DNA of 64,000 bases from Stromatinia cepivora (lineage: Eukaryota > Ascomycota > Leotiomycetes > Helotiales > Sclerotiniaceae), in the NCBI GenBank assembly GCA_014898415.1, contig RCTD01000003.1:1798001-1862000 (forward strand), read 5' to 3'. Below the pieces are notes generated by a model. It saw nothing but the letters and a program-made list of their open reading frames with translations. It was not told the origin of the DNA and did no database searches. Below are positions 38,050 to 49,935 of this stretch, piece by piece (the first letter of the stretch is position 1; each line of letters begins with the position of its first letter). The translations under genes and the position numbers were made by a program.

Positions 38050-39941
38050 ATTTGTTACATTAATAGAGGTGTCAAAAAATAAAACTAATCAAAAAATCCG
38101 AGGCTTCTGATTGGTCAATGCAGATCACGTGCGTAATGTAACATTATATTCTAGCTCTGCTTTACGTAAAGGGCTCATCCCTACTGTACAAATACACATC
38201 ATATTCATATCCGACTATATCCAGCCCCGCCCGTCTGCTGCAATGTAACATGATGAAAGATGACCCCTAGCGGAGAAAGGAAAAGGGTCACGGAGCGGGA
38301 CCCAGAGTTATGCAATTAAGATTACCTAGATGAGAACATATATCGTACGAGAAAATATACGTATGAGAGATCAGCGCATGTAATTATTCTGAGAGGTCAT
38401 ACGTACAGAATACATGTTTGAGGACACGCATGTACGGAGTTATTATCAGGTGGATTAATGACGGGTGGATACTTCCTTCCTGGCACTGTATAAGTACTTT
38501 TGTATGTATGTCTTATACCATGATGAGGATATGAGATTAACACCATTCATATGTAATGATATCACCGCCCCGCCGCGGGAGTAACCTAAACTTAAATTTT
38601 CTTTGCATCTTTATGCGTCTGTGGATGGATGCATAGTAATTCCACAGAATGTGTTGTGCATATTTTTACTATCTTCACCTCTTTCCGGCGGGGAATAAAA
38701 GGTTTCCCGTTCAATCATATCGAATAGAAAAGTTCTGTTTGTATGTATGTAACCATAACCACGTGATCTTAAAATGATTTGACCCCGTAGATGAAGTGGT
38801 TTTCGGGGCCTCAGAAACGAGAGGAGCATTGGGATTGATCGCCAGAAGATTGGCGCGAAGTTGCTGTGCCTCTTTAGTACATATGAATGGGTACATAGAT
38901 ATATTTTCAAGGGCAAGTGTACCGGTATCCATCCCTCCTATGACCGAGGTAGGACTGAGCTGCAGCGAGTGATTGCTTGTCAGCCAAGGATGTTCCTGCA
39001 CAATGCTGCATCCCGGCTCTTAAAACTGTAAAAACAACAGGTACATGCCTAAATCTCTCTGAATTGCGTATGGAAATGCAAGCCAGCGGCGCAGATATAT
39101 CATCTGCAGTTGATAAATTTCCAACTAAATCAAGGGGAACTATATTGTCCGTACGAGATAATTTTATTAACGTGTATGTAATGCATGAAGTAAGTATAAC
39201 CTTCAGCCTGTATCATGGATCGGCCCGTTGAGTTTTCGCGTTTCGCTGATCAGGAATCTCCTTCCGGTAAGCACGGTCGGTTGTTCGTGTCACTGTATCT
39301 GGAGACTGGAGATGTAAGTAACTGCCGAAACTTGGCTTCGAATGGAAAAGCATGATTATTTTCATCTGAGGTCGTACGAGAGTGATTTGAAGTTGTGGCA
39401 TTGTAGATTCTCAGAGAACATGGGCTAGATTTAGTCTGCATGATGCAGTGTTACATGAACAGGTGAGCAATCAATCACATTGCGTAGGGAGAAGTTGCTT
39501 GTTTTGTGAAAACTCCCGAGATGTCCGTAGGTGCAGCCCACGTGCATAAAATCTTATCTATAGTATTTGAGATTTCTGAGCCGTCACGGATACACACTAG
39601 TGCAGCTTCCACTTCAAAACATAGGGCTCATGCGCATCATCATACTGACGCTCAAAGATATCGAGGAGGGAGGAATCTACCTTTGGTCTTCCATGTGGGT
39701 GTCATCAGTTTGGGATTCAATATAAAGATCAACAAAAAATTGGAACATAATGGCCGAAGACAATTAGACAGAATAAAGATGATATATACCATGTTGCGCA
39801 ATTAGGCGATGACCGGCTTAAACGGCTCACAAGCTTTTTGAATGGAGTTAAATGTTGAAGCTATTCAGAGACAAATGAGGTCATGCTCGAAGATCAAAAC
39901 TCTAACCAATGTTTCAGGGACAATAAAATTTCCTATTGGCT
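38050..39941. other. Composition boundary and gene-poor stretch
   Basis: At about 38050 the base composition changes abruptly from decayed AT-rich to ordinary. A CCAAT-type ATTGG box lies at 38109. Several short overlapping frames exist (minus 38711-39001 and 39250-39441; plus 39506-39805), but none has recognised motifs or a clear intron structure. Possible eroded exons are present; no gene is called. Confidence 0.4.
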
Positions 39942-40560
39942 TTACAAAAATCGTTTCACTCTTCTCAACGGCGTCTTTGCGGCTGAGCCCAATCTTGAGC
40001 CATGAGCATGCTCAGTGAGGCTAACGACAAGTCTAGGCGGAATTATACAAGTACTGTAACATCGTTCGTTGTGCCTCACTTGTACACCGGCTAAAGCAAA
40101 CCGCAGGAGATCAACTTTGAAGTCTGACAGGTACAATTTCAAATCGAAGTTGACTTGAAAGGTGGGTATCATCGGAGACGAGTATGGATCCGAAGGCACA
40201 TCAATCATCTATAATTACTTTAGGCAATCCCCGAAGTGGATCCAATCGAATCCCGACACTAATTTCTCGATCTGGTAATATTGAAGTCATACCAGGCCAT
40301 TCGAAATAATACAGTTGTGACCCACAAGGTGGATCTCTTAAGGATGTTGGCTGACTGGATTCGGATAATATACCCATGAATGTAGCCAGGCTCTTGTATT
40401 CACTAGTCAAGGATGAAAATCCATCAAAACAACTTGCATATCCCGCATCTTATCGTTTTGCTCCTGGTGAAGGATGATTTACCAGGCTTTCATTTCTTTG
40501 GGACCGGTGTATCGGTAGCACCATATCGATTTGCGGCAAGCCGATCGTCAGCCGAACACG
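39942..40560 (-). pseudogene. Unrecognised coding-like fragment
   Basis: Two minus-strand frames, 40201-40410 and 39942-40208, overlap by 8 bases in different frames and together read like one protein broken by a frameshift (PLRGLPKVI, then VPSDPYSSPMIP). Further coding-like sequence (CSADDRLAANRYG) is visible in the same direction up to about 40560, with stops. I do not recognise the family. It could be an eroded gene or a multi-exon gene I cannot splice. The remainder to 41083 shows nothing. Confidence 0.25.
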
Positions 40561-41083
40561 CATTGTTTTCATGGGTAGGTATCTACTGAAGAGAATGATT
40601 TCTCGTTTGTACGATGATGGTACGAGTGTACGTGTATACGTGATATTCCAACTTGGTGCAACAATTTAATAATAGCGGAAGGATTCCGTGATCTAGAGTT
40701 TGAGATGATGTTATTATATCTGTAACCTCGTATTCATGCTGTATGTTGTGTATCGTGACTATGTTGAGGATGTGAGAGAATGGCTGAATAAATCTTGTTG
40801 AGATGCAATCTTTTTAAGTGGCGGGGTGGTGGCTTAGGTGCGCGGGCACTAAATTTTAGCGACCGATAGCCTATTTTTTTAACGATCAAAAATGTGTTGG
40901 TTTTTGATTGTGCATCCTAGGAAATTAATTATCCACCACCAATATTATTATTATATTAATAGTCAGAATCATACGGTTAATCACTATTTCCAATCCAATT
41001 GACAATTGTATTCCAACAGTAAGAATAGCGACGACCAAGCTGTTCCGCGGAGTTTTACTGATCCAAACAAAGGAATCAGTGGT

Positions 41084-41138
41084 TGATGCTGACGCTGACG
41101 TTGAAGCTGGTGCTGATGCTGATGCTGATGCTGATGCT
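41084..41138. repeat. GCTGAT hexanucleotide repeat
   Basis: About nine imperfect TGATGC/TGACGC units, ending GATGCTGATGCTGATGCTAT. It lies upstream of the epimerase-like gene and is not visibly in a coding frame. Confidence 0.85.
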
Positions 41139-41478
41139 ATTCACTTACCTTTAAATGTTGTGCCTCTATTGCAAGTCAAGATGACGATCCATAAGCCCAG
41201 TAAGTCCAGTCACGCCGGTTCATAAGCATGCATCACTACATAAGCACCCCGCTGTATCCACATGTTTCTGTACCACAATTACAAATTTATATCCTCGAGT
41301 GAGGGGCTAATTTGTTACCAACTTCCCTATATAGCCAGGCTTGATAAGAAAATCTGCACGTTTAACTCCACAACATCTTTTGATCGGAAAACCACTTTAA
41401 AATTTTCAATATTATTTGTCTTCTGTACTACCCATCAAGAAATAACCCGGCGTCATACCACTGTCGATTAAATCAGGT

Positions 41479-42980
41479 ATGTCAAAAATATTCATGTAAG
41501 GTCAATTAATTCTTGGTCTCTGTTTGCCAGTTTATCCAGAGGAAACTTTTACCGTGTTGAACCAAATTGCTCACATATTTCTTGTAGTATCGGAGCAACA
41601 GGCCATATCGGCGGTGCAATTCTAGATCTTGTATATCGAAAATATTCGGATGTTAACATCAAGGCATTGGTACGAGATGAGGAGAAAGGCAAAATACTCG
41701 TGGAGAGGAACCCACGAGTAAAGTTTGTCATTGGGGATTTGACAAGTTTGGATATCTTGACCAGAGAAACGAGCGAAGCGGATATTATTATTACTAAGTA
41801 TACAACATATTATTATATCTTATTATTGGGCCTTAGAATCACCATTATTTCGTACACAATTGCTCGTGTCTCGAAGCGCGTAGTCCCTATTCTCAATATC
41901 GAACAAGTTTTCAATACATCAAGTGATGATGTAAACCAAAACTGTTATACTACATAAATCAACGCCGCATAACAGAATTTGGTCATTCAGGTTTTGTGCT
42001 CTGGCTATTTTGATTCTCATATCTTCTACCTCTGTCATAAAGTTACCCGTATTTCTTCTCCTCCCAGATTGCTCTTTTAATTAATTTACTAACTTCCTTT
42101 CAAGACGCTGGCCCCGACGTCAAGCAAGAAGTAGCCATTTCAGCTATTCTTGCGGGATTAGCACATCGCTCCCCAAAAGCATATTACATTCATAACTCTG
42201 GAGCAGCACTCATTTGGGACTCACCCGACGGCTCTCAAGCGGGAACCAAAATTTGGGATGATGTAGCCGATATTGAACAATTAAAATCCTTCCCACCAAC
42301 TAAACTTCACGCGACCTCTAATGCCGTATTTTCTCTGATCTCCCCTCAAATTTCTTACCACACTAATACACCATTAGCTCGTACTTGCCACGTCCCCAAA
42401 TACACATGTAGCCATAGTAGCTCCAACAGTAGTCTACGGTCTCTCCCCATCTACCTTGCATCCTACACCCATGAGCCTCCCCACATCCCTCGACGCCATC
42501 AGCAAGCTAAACACTGGATTCACCATATCCACCGGCGCAAATCTTCAAGCCTACATTCACGTTCTTGATATTGCTCAAATCTATCTGTTGCTCGTCGACG
42601 ACGCACTTCAAAACTCATTAGTAGATCCCAAAAAATGGGGCCCGGAATCTTACTATTTTGTTGCGTCTGAAGAACTTTCTTTCAAGGAATATATGACAAT
42701 CCTCGTATCCCATGTCTCCTCTCCGCCATATAATCTCGTTCAAAATGCAAACATTGAACAATTAACATTTCCGCAAGTGGTAGAAGTGGCTGGTACTTTG
42801 GGTTCACATCTATTTGGTGTGAATATGAGGGTGAGAGGTTCGGGGGCTAGAGATGTATTGGGGTGGGTACCGAGGGAGAAGAAGGTTGGGGAGGCTTTAG
42901 GTGAGGTGCTTGATGTTTATTTTAAGGGGAAGATTGATGGGAGTGCGATGGAGGATTTGAATGTTACATATAAATTGTGA
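41479..42980 (+). CDS. NAD(P)-binding epimerase/NmrA-like protein, with a frame problem
   Basis: Proposed exons are 41479-41495, 41588-41797, 42105-42325 and 42378-42980. Exons 1 and 2 join to MSKIFIIGATGHIGGAIL, a Rossmann-fold GxxGxxG nucleotide-binding start. Exon 3 carries HNSGAALIWDSPDGS, and exon 4 THVAIVAPTVVYGLSP followed by YIHVLDIAQIYLLLVDDAL, typical of fungal extended/atypical SDR proteins of about 350 residues. Introns 1 (92 bp) and 3 (52 bp, CTAAT branch) are clean. Intron 2 (317 bp, GTATAC to TTTCAAG) does not keep frame: after ADIIIT the next exon needs one base fewer, suggesting a 1-base insertion, an unusual splice, or a sequence error. The substrate is unknown. It may be a recent pseudogene. 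Confidence 0.65.
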
Positions 42981-43691
42981 TTGTGGCTTTATGAATATGT
43001 GGGAAGGGTGAGTGATAGGGCACAGTATATGTTGGTTATTGAGAACGAAGGCAGTAGTTAAGGATTCATTCCTTTTTTTTCTTTTTTGAATCTGTCTTCG
43101 TCTTTCCGGTTTATAGAATAATAGATTAGCAGGAGAATCTCAAAGAGCAACTGCCCTCGAGGAATGTATGTTAAAACACAACGATAAAGAGATCGAACGA
43201 AGGGTACCTTTCCTTTTACCTTAATAAGAAGCGACGAAAGAGGAAATCATCATTCCACAAATGCCATAATGACGACTATGGTAGTATGTTCTCAGCCTGA
43301 CGAGGATATCCCTCCCCAATCTCTATAGCTTCCTTTAATCCTCGCTACGAACTTTATATCTCATCCCAATGGCAACTTCACCGCCACATTAAACTATACA
43401 ATGTACATTCTAATCAAGACAAATAACCTCTTAGCGCTGCAATCACCCGTTACCCAGTAAGTGATGTTCAGAATGCATTTATCGAGTCAACTTCCTGACT
43501 TGATGTTATAGTACAGTATATACAATTGATTCCTAAGCTCTTTTGAGGTGCTGATCTTATTGTTTGGAAATGTATTGTCGATATTCCGGGGATTGTTGAT
43601 TCGCTGTTTAGGCCGAATTAAAATGGCTATTTGGACAGGTCATTTCACCAGTGTCCAGTGAACAATACCGCGTTTATATAGTGGTGGATAG
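42981..43691. other. Intergenic, no gene seen
   Basis: 3' flank of the epimerase-like gene with short T-rich runs near 43070-43090. No frame or repeat worth calling. Confidence 0.5.
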
Positions 43692-43699
43692 CTAGCTAA

Positions 43700-44259
43700 T
43701 ATTGGGCTGCACATCGGGTACCCGCGGGGCGGGTTATAGTTTTGGTAGGTTGTTTATAGGTAATTTGTTTGTGGAATAGATAATTGAAGAATCTGAATGG
43801 ATATTTATAGGTTATCTGTGGATAGTTTATTAATCTGTGGGTAAATATAATTTATATAATTTGTAGATAATTTATGAATATTTACAAATAATTTGTAGAT
43901 AATCTATTCAAATTATATTAATTTTATATTAATTTTTATATTAATTTTTATATTAATTTTTATATTAATTTTTATATTAATTTTTATATTAATTTTTATA
44001 TTAATTTTTATATTAATTTTTATATTAATTTTTATCTTAATTTTAAATGTTTTTATAAATTATTTACAAATTATACAAATTATATTTATTCATAGATTAA
44101 TAGGCTATTCGCGGATAACCTACAAATAATCTATACAGAGCAAGTTATTTTAAAATCTCAATAGATAATCTATGAAACGAGTAATAGTTTTAATAAGTAG
44201 TTTATAGAACGGATTATCTATAGGTACCCATGGGTTGCGGGTTATTTCTGCACAGCCTA
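43700..44259 (+). mobile_element. hAT-type MITE, copy H
   Basis: 560 bp with inverted ends TATTGGGCTGCACA (left) and TAGGCTGTGCA (right, reverse strand). It is flanked by the near-identical 8-bp duplication CTAGCTAA/CTAGCTAT (43692-43699 and 44260-44267). Subterminal GGGTACCCGCGGGGCGGG on the left is mirrored by GGTACCCATGGGTTGCGGG on the right. There is no coding capacity. TAG-type ends and 8-bp duplications are hallmarks of hAT elements. Copy I at 51004-51762 is the same family in opposite orientation. Confidence 0.75.
43914..44045 (+). repeat. 12-bp minisatellite TTTTTATATTAA in MITE H
   Basis: About eleven nearly perfect copies in tandem within the MITE. The reverse complement of the same unit is repeated in copy I. 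Confidence 0.92.
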
Positions 44260-44267
44260 CTAGCTAT

Positions 44268-45377
44268 ACATCGATATTGATTAGGGGACAATTGACCATA
44301 GGATTGATGAATATGCATATATTACTCATTTGATTGATCATGAATTTTGTAAGCCAACAGTATAGTTATCAGAAGTTATTGATTCTGGCTCATCAAGTCA
44401 ATTTGGTCGTTGTATTCTTTCAATCATCTTCATTTTCACAAGGGCATTCATCATCAATTATTACAAATCACAATTCACAATTCATATCACGCGTTTTGAT
44501 CTATCATATATTTTATTGCTTTAATATTCATTCCTCTGATCCCCAGAATAAATATCCATCACCCAGAAACTCAAAAACTCAAAGGAAATTCGTAAAACTA
44601 GTGAAAATCGAGCCATAAACCATAAATCATAATCGTAATTCATAAACCTTCCCATATTCTGCCCATCCACATCCCAAAGAGTATCATAAAGTCGGATCCG
44701 AACCCTCCCAAAGTTACAATGGTCTGACATGGCAAAAAACAAGATGCGGAAGAAGTCCAGTAGGTGGCCACCCTAACCAGATATCCAACCACAAACTTAT
44801 AACTAGATGTGAGGCACGGAAGATATCTAATGTGGTGGCGAGCCACAATAGATATCTATTCGCAAATTCACAAATACCAAAGCCATATTGCACTTCAGGT
44901 ACTCCTCATACCCAGCCCTAAACCCAATATAAAAGACCAGAACGAAACCCGGAATCAAAACGAAAAGAAAAATCAAAGCCTAGGACTTCCTACCAAAGCA
45001 AATGCAATACCAAACCACCGCCACAGACACCTCAAAATGCGATGAAAAGAAGCGCAGAATGTCAAAATCCTCCTGCCATGAAGCAATAACTTATCATGGC
45101 TTTCGTACACAATACTAAAAGCGCACGTATATCCTAAGCACCGTCTTTCCATATCTCGATTAATTTGTGCTAGCTGTGTTGTCTCGAGAACTGGAACAAC
45201 TGCTAGTATTTTTAGTAACCTTCTTGTCTTTGTAAATCTATTACGCAATCTCATTTGAAAATATTCGTCACTCGCTAACTGCCAATCGTACAGTCACGCA
45301 ATTACCGATGTTCCACCACTAGCTTGTCACGCGTCCACACCGCTTTGACAAGGAACCAGAAGAAAAAAGTCTTTCTG
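44268..45377. other. Intergenic, no gene seen
   Basis: Ordinary composition. Overlapping short frames on both strands (44334-44618, 44521-44846, 44973-45254) have no motif or splice support. It is the 3' flank of the minus-strand SANT-like gene. Confidence 0.45.
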
Positions 45378-48300
45378 TCAACGCGTCTTTGCTAAGTATA
45401 TTGTTGTCTCAAACGACGCCGGAGTCAAATAATGATCCTGGAAATAGTCGTCTAGGGTGGGAAGACGAGCCGTGGGCTGAAAACCCTTATTCGTGGTTTT
45501 TGCTCGAGCTCTTGCTGCTGTGCGAGAACGAGGTAGTTGGTTTACGACATCCCAAGCTCGCTGGCGTGGAGCTTGCGGAAGAGGGTTGGGGCCTTGCGCA
45601 GTCTTTACCTTTTGCTTCTTTGCTGGGTGGCCGCCCTGGATGTCGCCACCATCATCTTGATCATCATCCATCGACCTCTTCTTTTGGTTTGAGTTTGAAA
45701 GTTTTGGATACAAACCAGCATGAGCTGGTGAATCGGGGAGGGGGTGACGGCCCTGTGCGTTAACAGGTGGAAGTCGAGCATCCCGAGGAAGACGTCTGTC
45801 AATCTTGGCTTTCTTTGGTGATGAGCTTCCTTCATTATCACCATCACTCTCATTGTTCCCATCAACCTCCCTCGATCTCTTCTTGTTATTAGAGACAGGG
45901 GTAGGATGATCTACCATGGGATGAGGACTGGCATTAGTTTGCAGTTCCGCCATGACCGAAAAGGCGTGGAGCGTTCGCCATGGCTTGAGCAGCGCCGTCA
46001 GCTGAACCTGCATTATTCGGAACTTGGCGGAATGGTGAATCAGGAGGGAACTCACGACCTTGATAATCAGTTCCAGTAGAAGAATCATCGGCATAGTTGA
46101 ATTTTGGATCATGGCCATTCAAAAGATCAACCCCGCCACCACGGAGACGAGGAGGGCCATCCAGCTTTGCCTTCTTAGCTGGTGGACTCTCCTCATCATC
46201 TGCATGATACTCACTACTGGTTCTCTTACCGCCAAGGGTTACGCGTCGGTTTCCTATCTTGAGAATAAGCCTCTTGATCTTTCTTCCAGTATCAGAGGAG
46301 GATCCCTCGCTGGGAGTGGCTGTCTGATTCTTTTCCACATCGACCACTGGCTCAACCTCTTGTTTAATACCCTTCGCACCCTTTACGAGGTCGATTGCAC
46401 GTTGGTCTTTGAAGTGATAGATTTGATTTCTCAAGCCACCACAGATCTAACAGGTGCTTCTCGGTCATCCTTCATCTTTTGACCAGAGACAGATGTTTTC
46501 TCCCCATCATCACCAGTATAAGTAGCACTGGCATAGACCTCTCCGGCGCTCTGTGTGACACCTTTGAAATGAGCGTTGTATCGAGTTGTTACCAACTTCC
46601 AGTCAATATTTGACATTATACCGCCCACTTTTGATGTAGCAAGATGTTCTTCGAGAATATCGCATAGCACGTTCATCTCAGCATGAGTGTACTTCCATCT
46701 CCTAGGAAGCTTTGATCCGAAAGCTCGTTCAAAGATTTGTCCACGCCACTTGTTGAGTTTCTTGACCAATGCTTTATTATTCCAATCTACCTCTTCGGTA
46801 AATCGATGGATAATCTTCGCCCGGGCAATTACCACATTTGGGTCGTTCGGATCCCGCTTCTCACTGCGAATCACAATGTTTAAAGCATTCGGCTGGGGAG
46901 TTCCAGCTGGGAAGATGTCACGGTGGTGGGTTCCTTCGAAGATCGCCTTGTGACCCGTGGGCATTTTCCTAGTCTCTTTCTCGATAGGACCCGCTGGACC
47001 AAAGAGGTGCTCCTTGTGGTAAGTTAGCATGATGATTCAAGATTGTAAAAGATCACTAGATGGAAAGCAAAAAAGTAAAAAAGGAGAACTTACGCTTCTG
47101 GCATTACTTCCCGAAGCTATAATGGGATAACCTGTTCCATCATCGGCAGCTAGCACCTGGTAGTTAAAATCGATGTTACTACCACTAGTCTGCTCTTCTT
47201 CATCTTCGTTCACAGCCTGGTAAAAAAATATCAATCAGCATTTTGTCTATTTATAATTACTGTATTGGAAGGCTATAGACTCACTTTTCCTTTTCCCTTA
47301 TCAAGCTTCTTGGCCTTCGCGACCAAACTGGGACGTGTAGCCTCGGCCGGCTTAGCAGCAGGAGCCATGGCTGGGCTTTCGTCATCGGCCTGAGCATTAG
47401 AAGATTCAGCAGATCCAACTTCAGTCTGTGAATCTGCTGTGCTTTGGACATCGATCGGAGCATCATCAGCTTCAGATTCTCCTTCAGGTTCAGGTTCTGC
47501 TGGGCTTTTATTGACCGCAGTCCGAGCAGCTACCACTTTACGCTCAGGATAGACCTCCGCATAATCTTCACGGTCCCAACCTCCTCCTGGGTGCTCATTA
47601 ATGTATTGGCGCTTTGCTGCCAATTTCTCATCCTTGAACTTGGCTTCATCAGCAGCCAAAGCAGCCAAATCGGCAGCAGTGAGTGGTCCAGTATTGTTAG
47701 GATCTCCACGTCTAGACATATGTGAGCCCTTCTGTTGCTTGTTTCCGCTCGGAGTGGTATTCGCATTGCCTGCTTGGTATCCCTGATTTGCTGTTTGTCC
47801 ATCCCATGTTGTGTCCCATAATGTAGGTACCATTCTATCAAAGAATTTAGTAGCCTTTGGTAAGGCACCAGAATTCTTGCCTGGTTGGCGAGAGTTGTTA
47901 TAGTCCCATTTCTTTGGGCGGAAGGCATTACCAGTGCGTGGTGCTGGTACTGAAGCTTGTGTCTAGAGATCTTTCATTAGTCTTTGGTTTTCATTGATTA
48001 GGTTTTGGAAAGGAAGACAGGACTTACAACTTTTTGGCCATTGTTGCTTTGTGGTATAGCGTTCGCCAAAGTTGAAGGTGCTTGCCTCTTCAAGGCGTTG
48101 GGGTTAGCAACCATGCTTGATGTTGCTTGTGAATTTACAACAGTTGCCTTAGCAGCTGATGCCATTTGTTCTCGAGTTGTTCTCTGACCAGATGCTCCAC
48201 CGGTTATCTGATCTTTGGAGATCGTCGATGAAATATCTCTTGGAGCTGCCGGAGACGGTTCTAGGATTTTGGCAGAGGAGGATAGTTTCTTCCCGTGTGC

Positions 48301-48516
48301 CGATACCTGCAAGTGGTGGTTAGTCTTAGTGCATATGACCTTTAATGTAATTAGATTGTTGGAAAACCATACCTTTGGCTCTTCTACGGTAGTCTTCCAC
48401 TTGAAGATCTTGCCCATCTTGCCCACAAGCTTGCCTCCAACGCTAACGTTATTGCCTTTGGATGGCTTGTCCTTATTCTTGTCTCCCTGAGACTCAGAAA
48501 CGTGAGGAGGAGACAT
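45378..48516 (-). CDS. SANT/Myb-like nuclear protein, paralogue 1 (two unexplained frame changes)
   Basis: Starts at 48516 (MSPPHVSESQGDKN). Clean exons: 48373-48516, 48028-48306, 47285-47962, 47094-47216, then from 47012. Introns of 65-81 bp have GTATGG/GTAAGT/GTGAGT donors, and all junctions are in frame. Exon 5 holds a SANT-like region at about residues 483-560 (VDWNNKALVKKLNKWRGQIF, then NIDWKLVTTRYNAHF) that matches paralogue 2. After a stop at 46431 the similarity continues in a second frame (GLRNQIYHFKDQRAIDLV) and later in a third to 45378. Basic clusters (PPAKKAKL, SPKKAKI, HPAKKQKV) look like nuclear-localisation signals. The frame changes may be short introns with weak donors (for example ending at 46447) or real frameshifts. 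It is probably chromatin-associated; that is inference. Confidence 0.6.
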
Positions 48517-49395
48517 TGTGAATTAGGGTAATGGAAAAGTAAATAAGATTGATGAAATTAGATTTGCGTGTGCAAAAAAAAAGTAGATAAATTCTACCAA
48601 AAGGTAGGATAATCTGAATAGAAGTGTTTGTTTTTGTGTTCTTGCAATAGAAGTGCGACTTTTCTGTAGAAGATTGGTTGCGACTATTAAGAAGTTTTCT
48701 GTGTGGAAGAAGAAGAAGAGGATCTCTCGTTGGAAGTTCATGTCCTTAAGTATTGACTTGAAGTATATACGGTGTCTTCGCTTACTTACGTGCGGTTTGA
48801 GGATAGTACCAAAACCTTGAATTGTATCCTTGGGCACGTGGTATATAAACTTTTTTTTTAGATACGGTGCTGTATATTGTAAATCTAGCCTATAGTGTTA
48901 GGGTTTACTTTGATTTCAGCCTATAGAATCCGAGTTTGTACACAACTCGGATGTTTAGATCTCGATTCAGGCACTAGGCCCTCCTTCAAGGCAGCATATG
49001 ATACAGGCCGTCTGCATTATTTTTGGACTAGTGTATATCTAGTAGCTGTATATATACCCCTTTACGGCAGACTTTAGACTCGCGCAAACAAGTAGCCACT
49101 CACGGCTTACCGTTCCATTCTCTTCTTTAAGTTCTTAGTGCCCCCATCAATGGAGTACCTGTTGGAGCTACTGTACAAAGGTACGAACTGATTGCTTTGA
49201 ATAGTTGATTCTGGAAGAAAAGATCACAATGTCCCATCAACCTGTCTTGATAAGAATGCATTGTATTGATTGCATTCACCTGTCAAGGCGGCTAATTTTT
49301 ATTTCGTACGAAGAACACACTAGTTACAAGGCTGGCCGCGAAGTCTTTTGATCAACTAGATAGCTTTAATGATAATTATTCTTCTAAATAAATCT
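48517..49395. other. Upstream region of SANT paralogue 1, otherwise empty
   Basis: Promoter and 5' UTR territory of the minus-strand gene. No other gene or repeat is seen. Confidence 0.4.
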
Positions 49396-49935
49396 CTAAT
49401 TATATGAAGGTATGATGTATTGGTTCGACACGAGAACGTCCCCCGGTAGCTCTTTTATAGGTCGATTGGCAGTAGATTCTACCTGAAGATCTTCAACCCA
49501 CCATCTAATGATATGTCTAAATTCATCATTTGTATAGTCCAGCTTGAAGTCGATATTTAAATTATATAGATGTTGATTAATTCTTACTGGAAATAGATTA
49601 GATAGCTCGTCTTTCTTGGGTGTGCCATGTCTACAAGTAAATTTGAGAATCTTCCCTCCCTATAATGCCTCGCATTTCTTGCTTACCGTATAATCTAAGT
49701 TGAGTTTTGACTGCGGTGTTAAATACCGATATCTAATTTTTTGCTTTCTATAGACTTATTGCAACTAGCTCGATTGATAAAAGTGCACTTGAACGCCTGA
49801 ACGGAGAATGAAACTACTTCCTTCAAGGCAAAAGTAGGGGCGGTATGTTCTACATACAAAAATGGCTTGCTTTCACCCTTTTTAGGTCGGAAAACATCTA
49901 GAAGTGTGGAATAGAAACATTGATGTATGAATTAC
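49396..49935 (-). CDS. Unrecognised gene fragment, two exons
   Basis: The minus strand shows two coding-like frames: 49727-49935 (LLDVFRPKKGESKPFLYVE, then VVSFSVQAFKCTFINRA) and 49396-49655 (ILKFTCRHGTPKKDELSNLF, then FRHIIRWWVEDLQVE, ending IIPSYN). They join in frame through a 71-bp intron (GTATTT donor, GGGAG acceptor). Neither exon is long enough to stand out alone. No start codon is found: a stop lies just upstream, so either an earlier exon exists or the gene is truncated. I do not recognise the family. It lies between the two SANT-like paralogues. Confidence 0.35.

Noticed and set aside
39506..39805. 99-codon plus-strand frame
   Set aside because: No recognised domain and overlapping coding-like traces on the other strand; not enough to call a gene.
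45389..45763. Plus-strand 124-codon frame
   Set aside because: Antisense shadow of the minus-strand SANT-like gene, whose charged low-complexity codons keep the opposite strand open.
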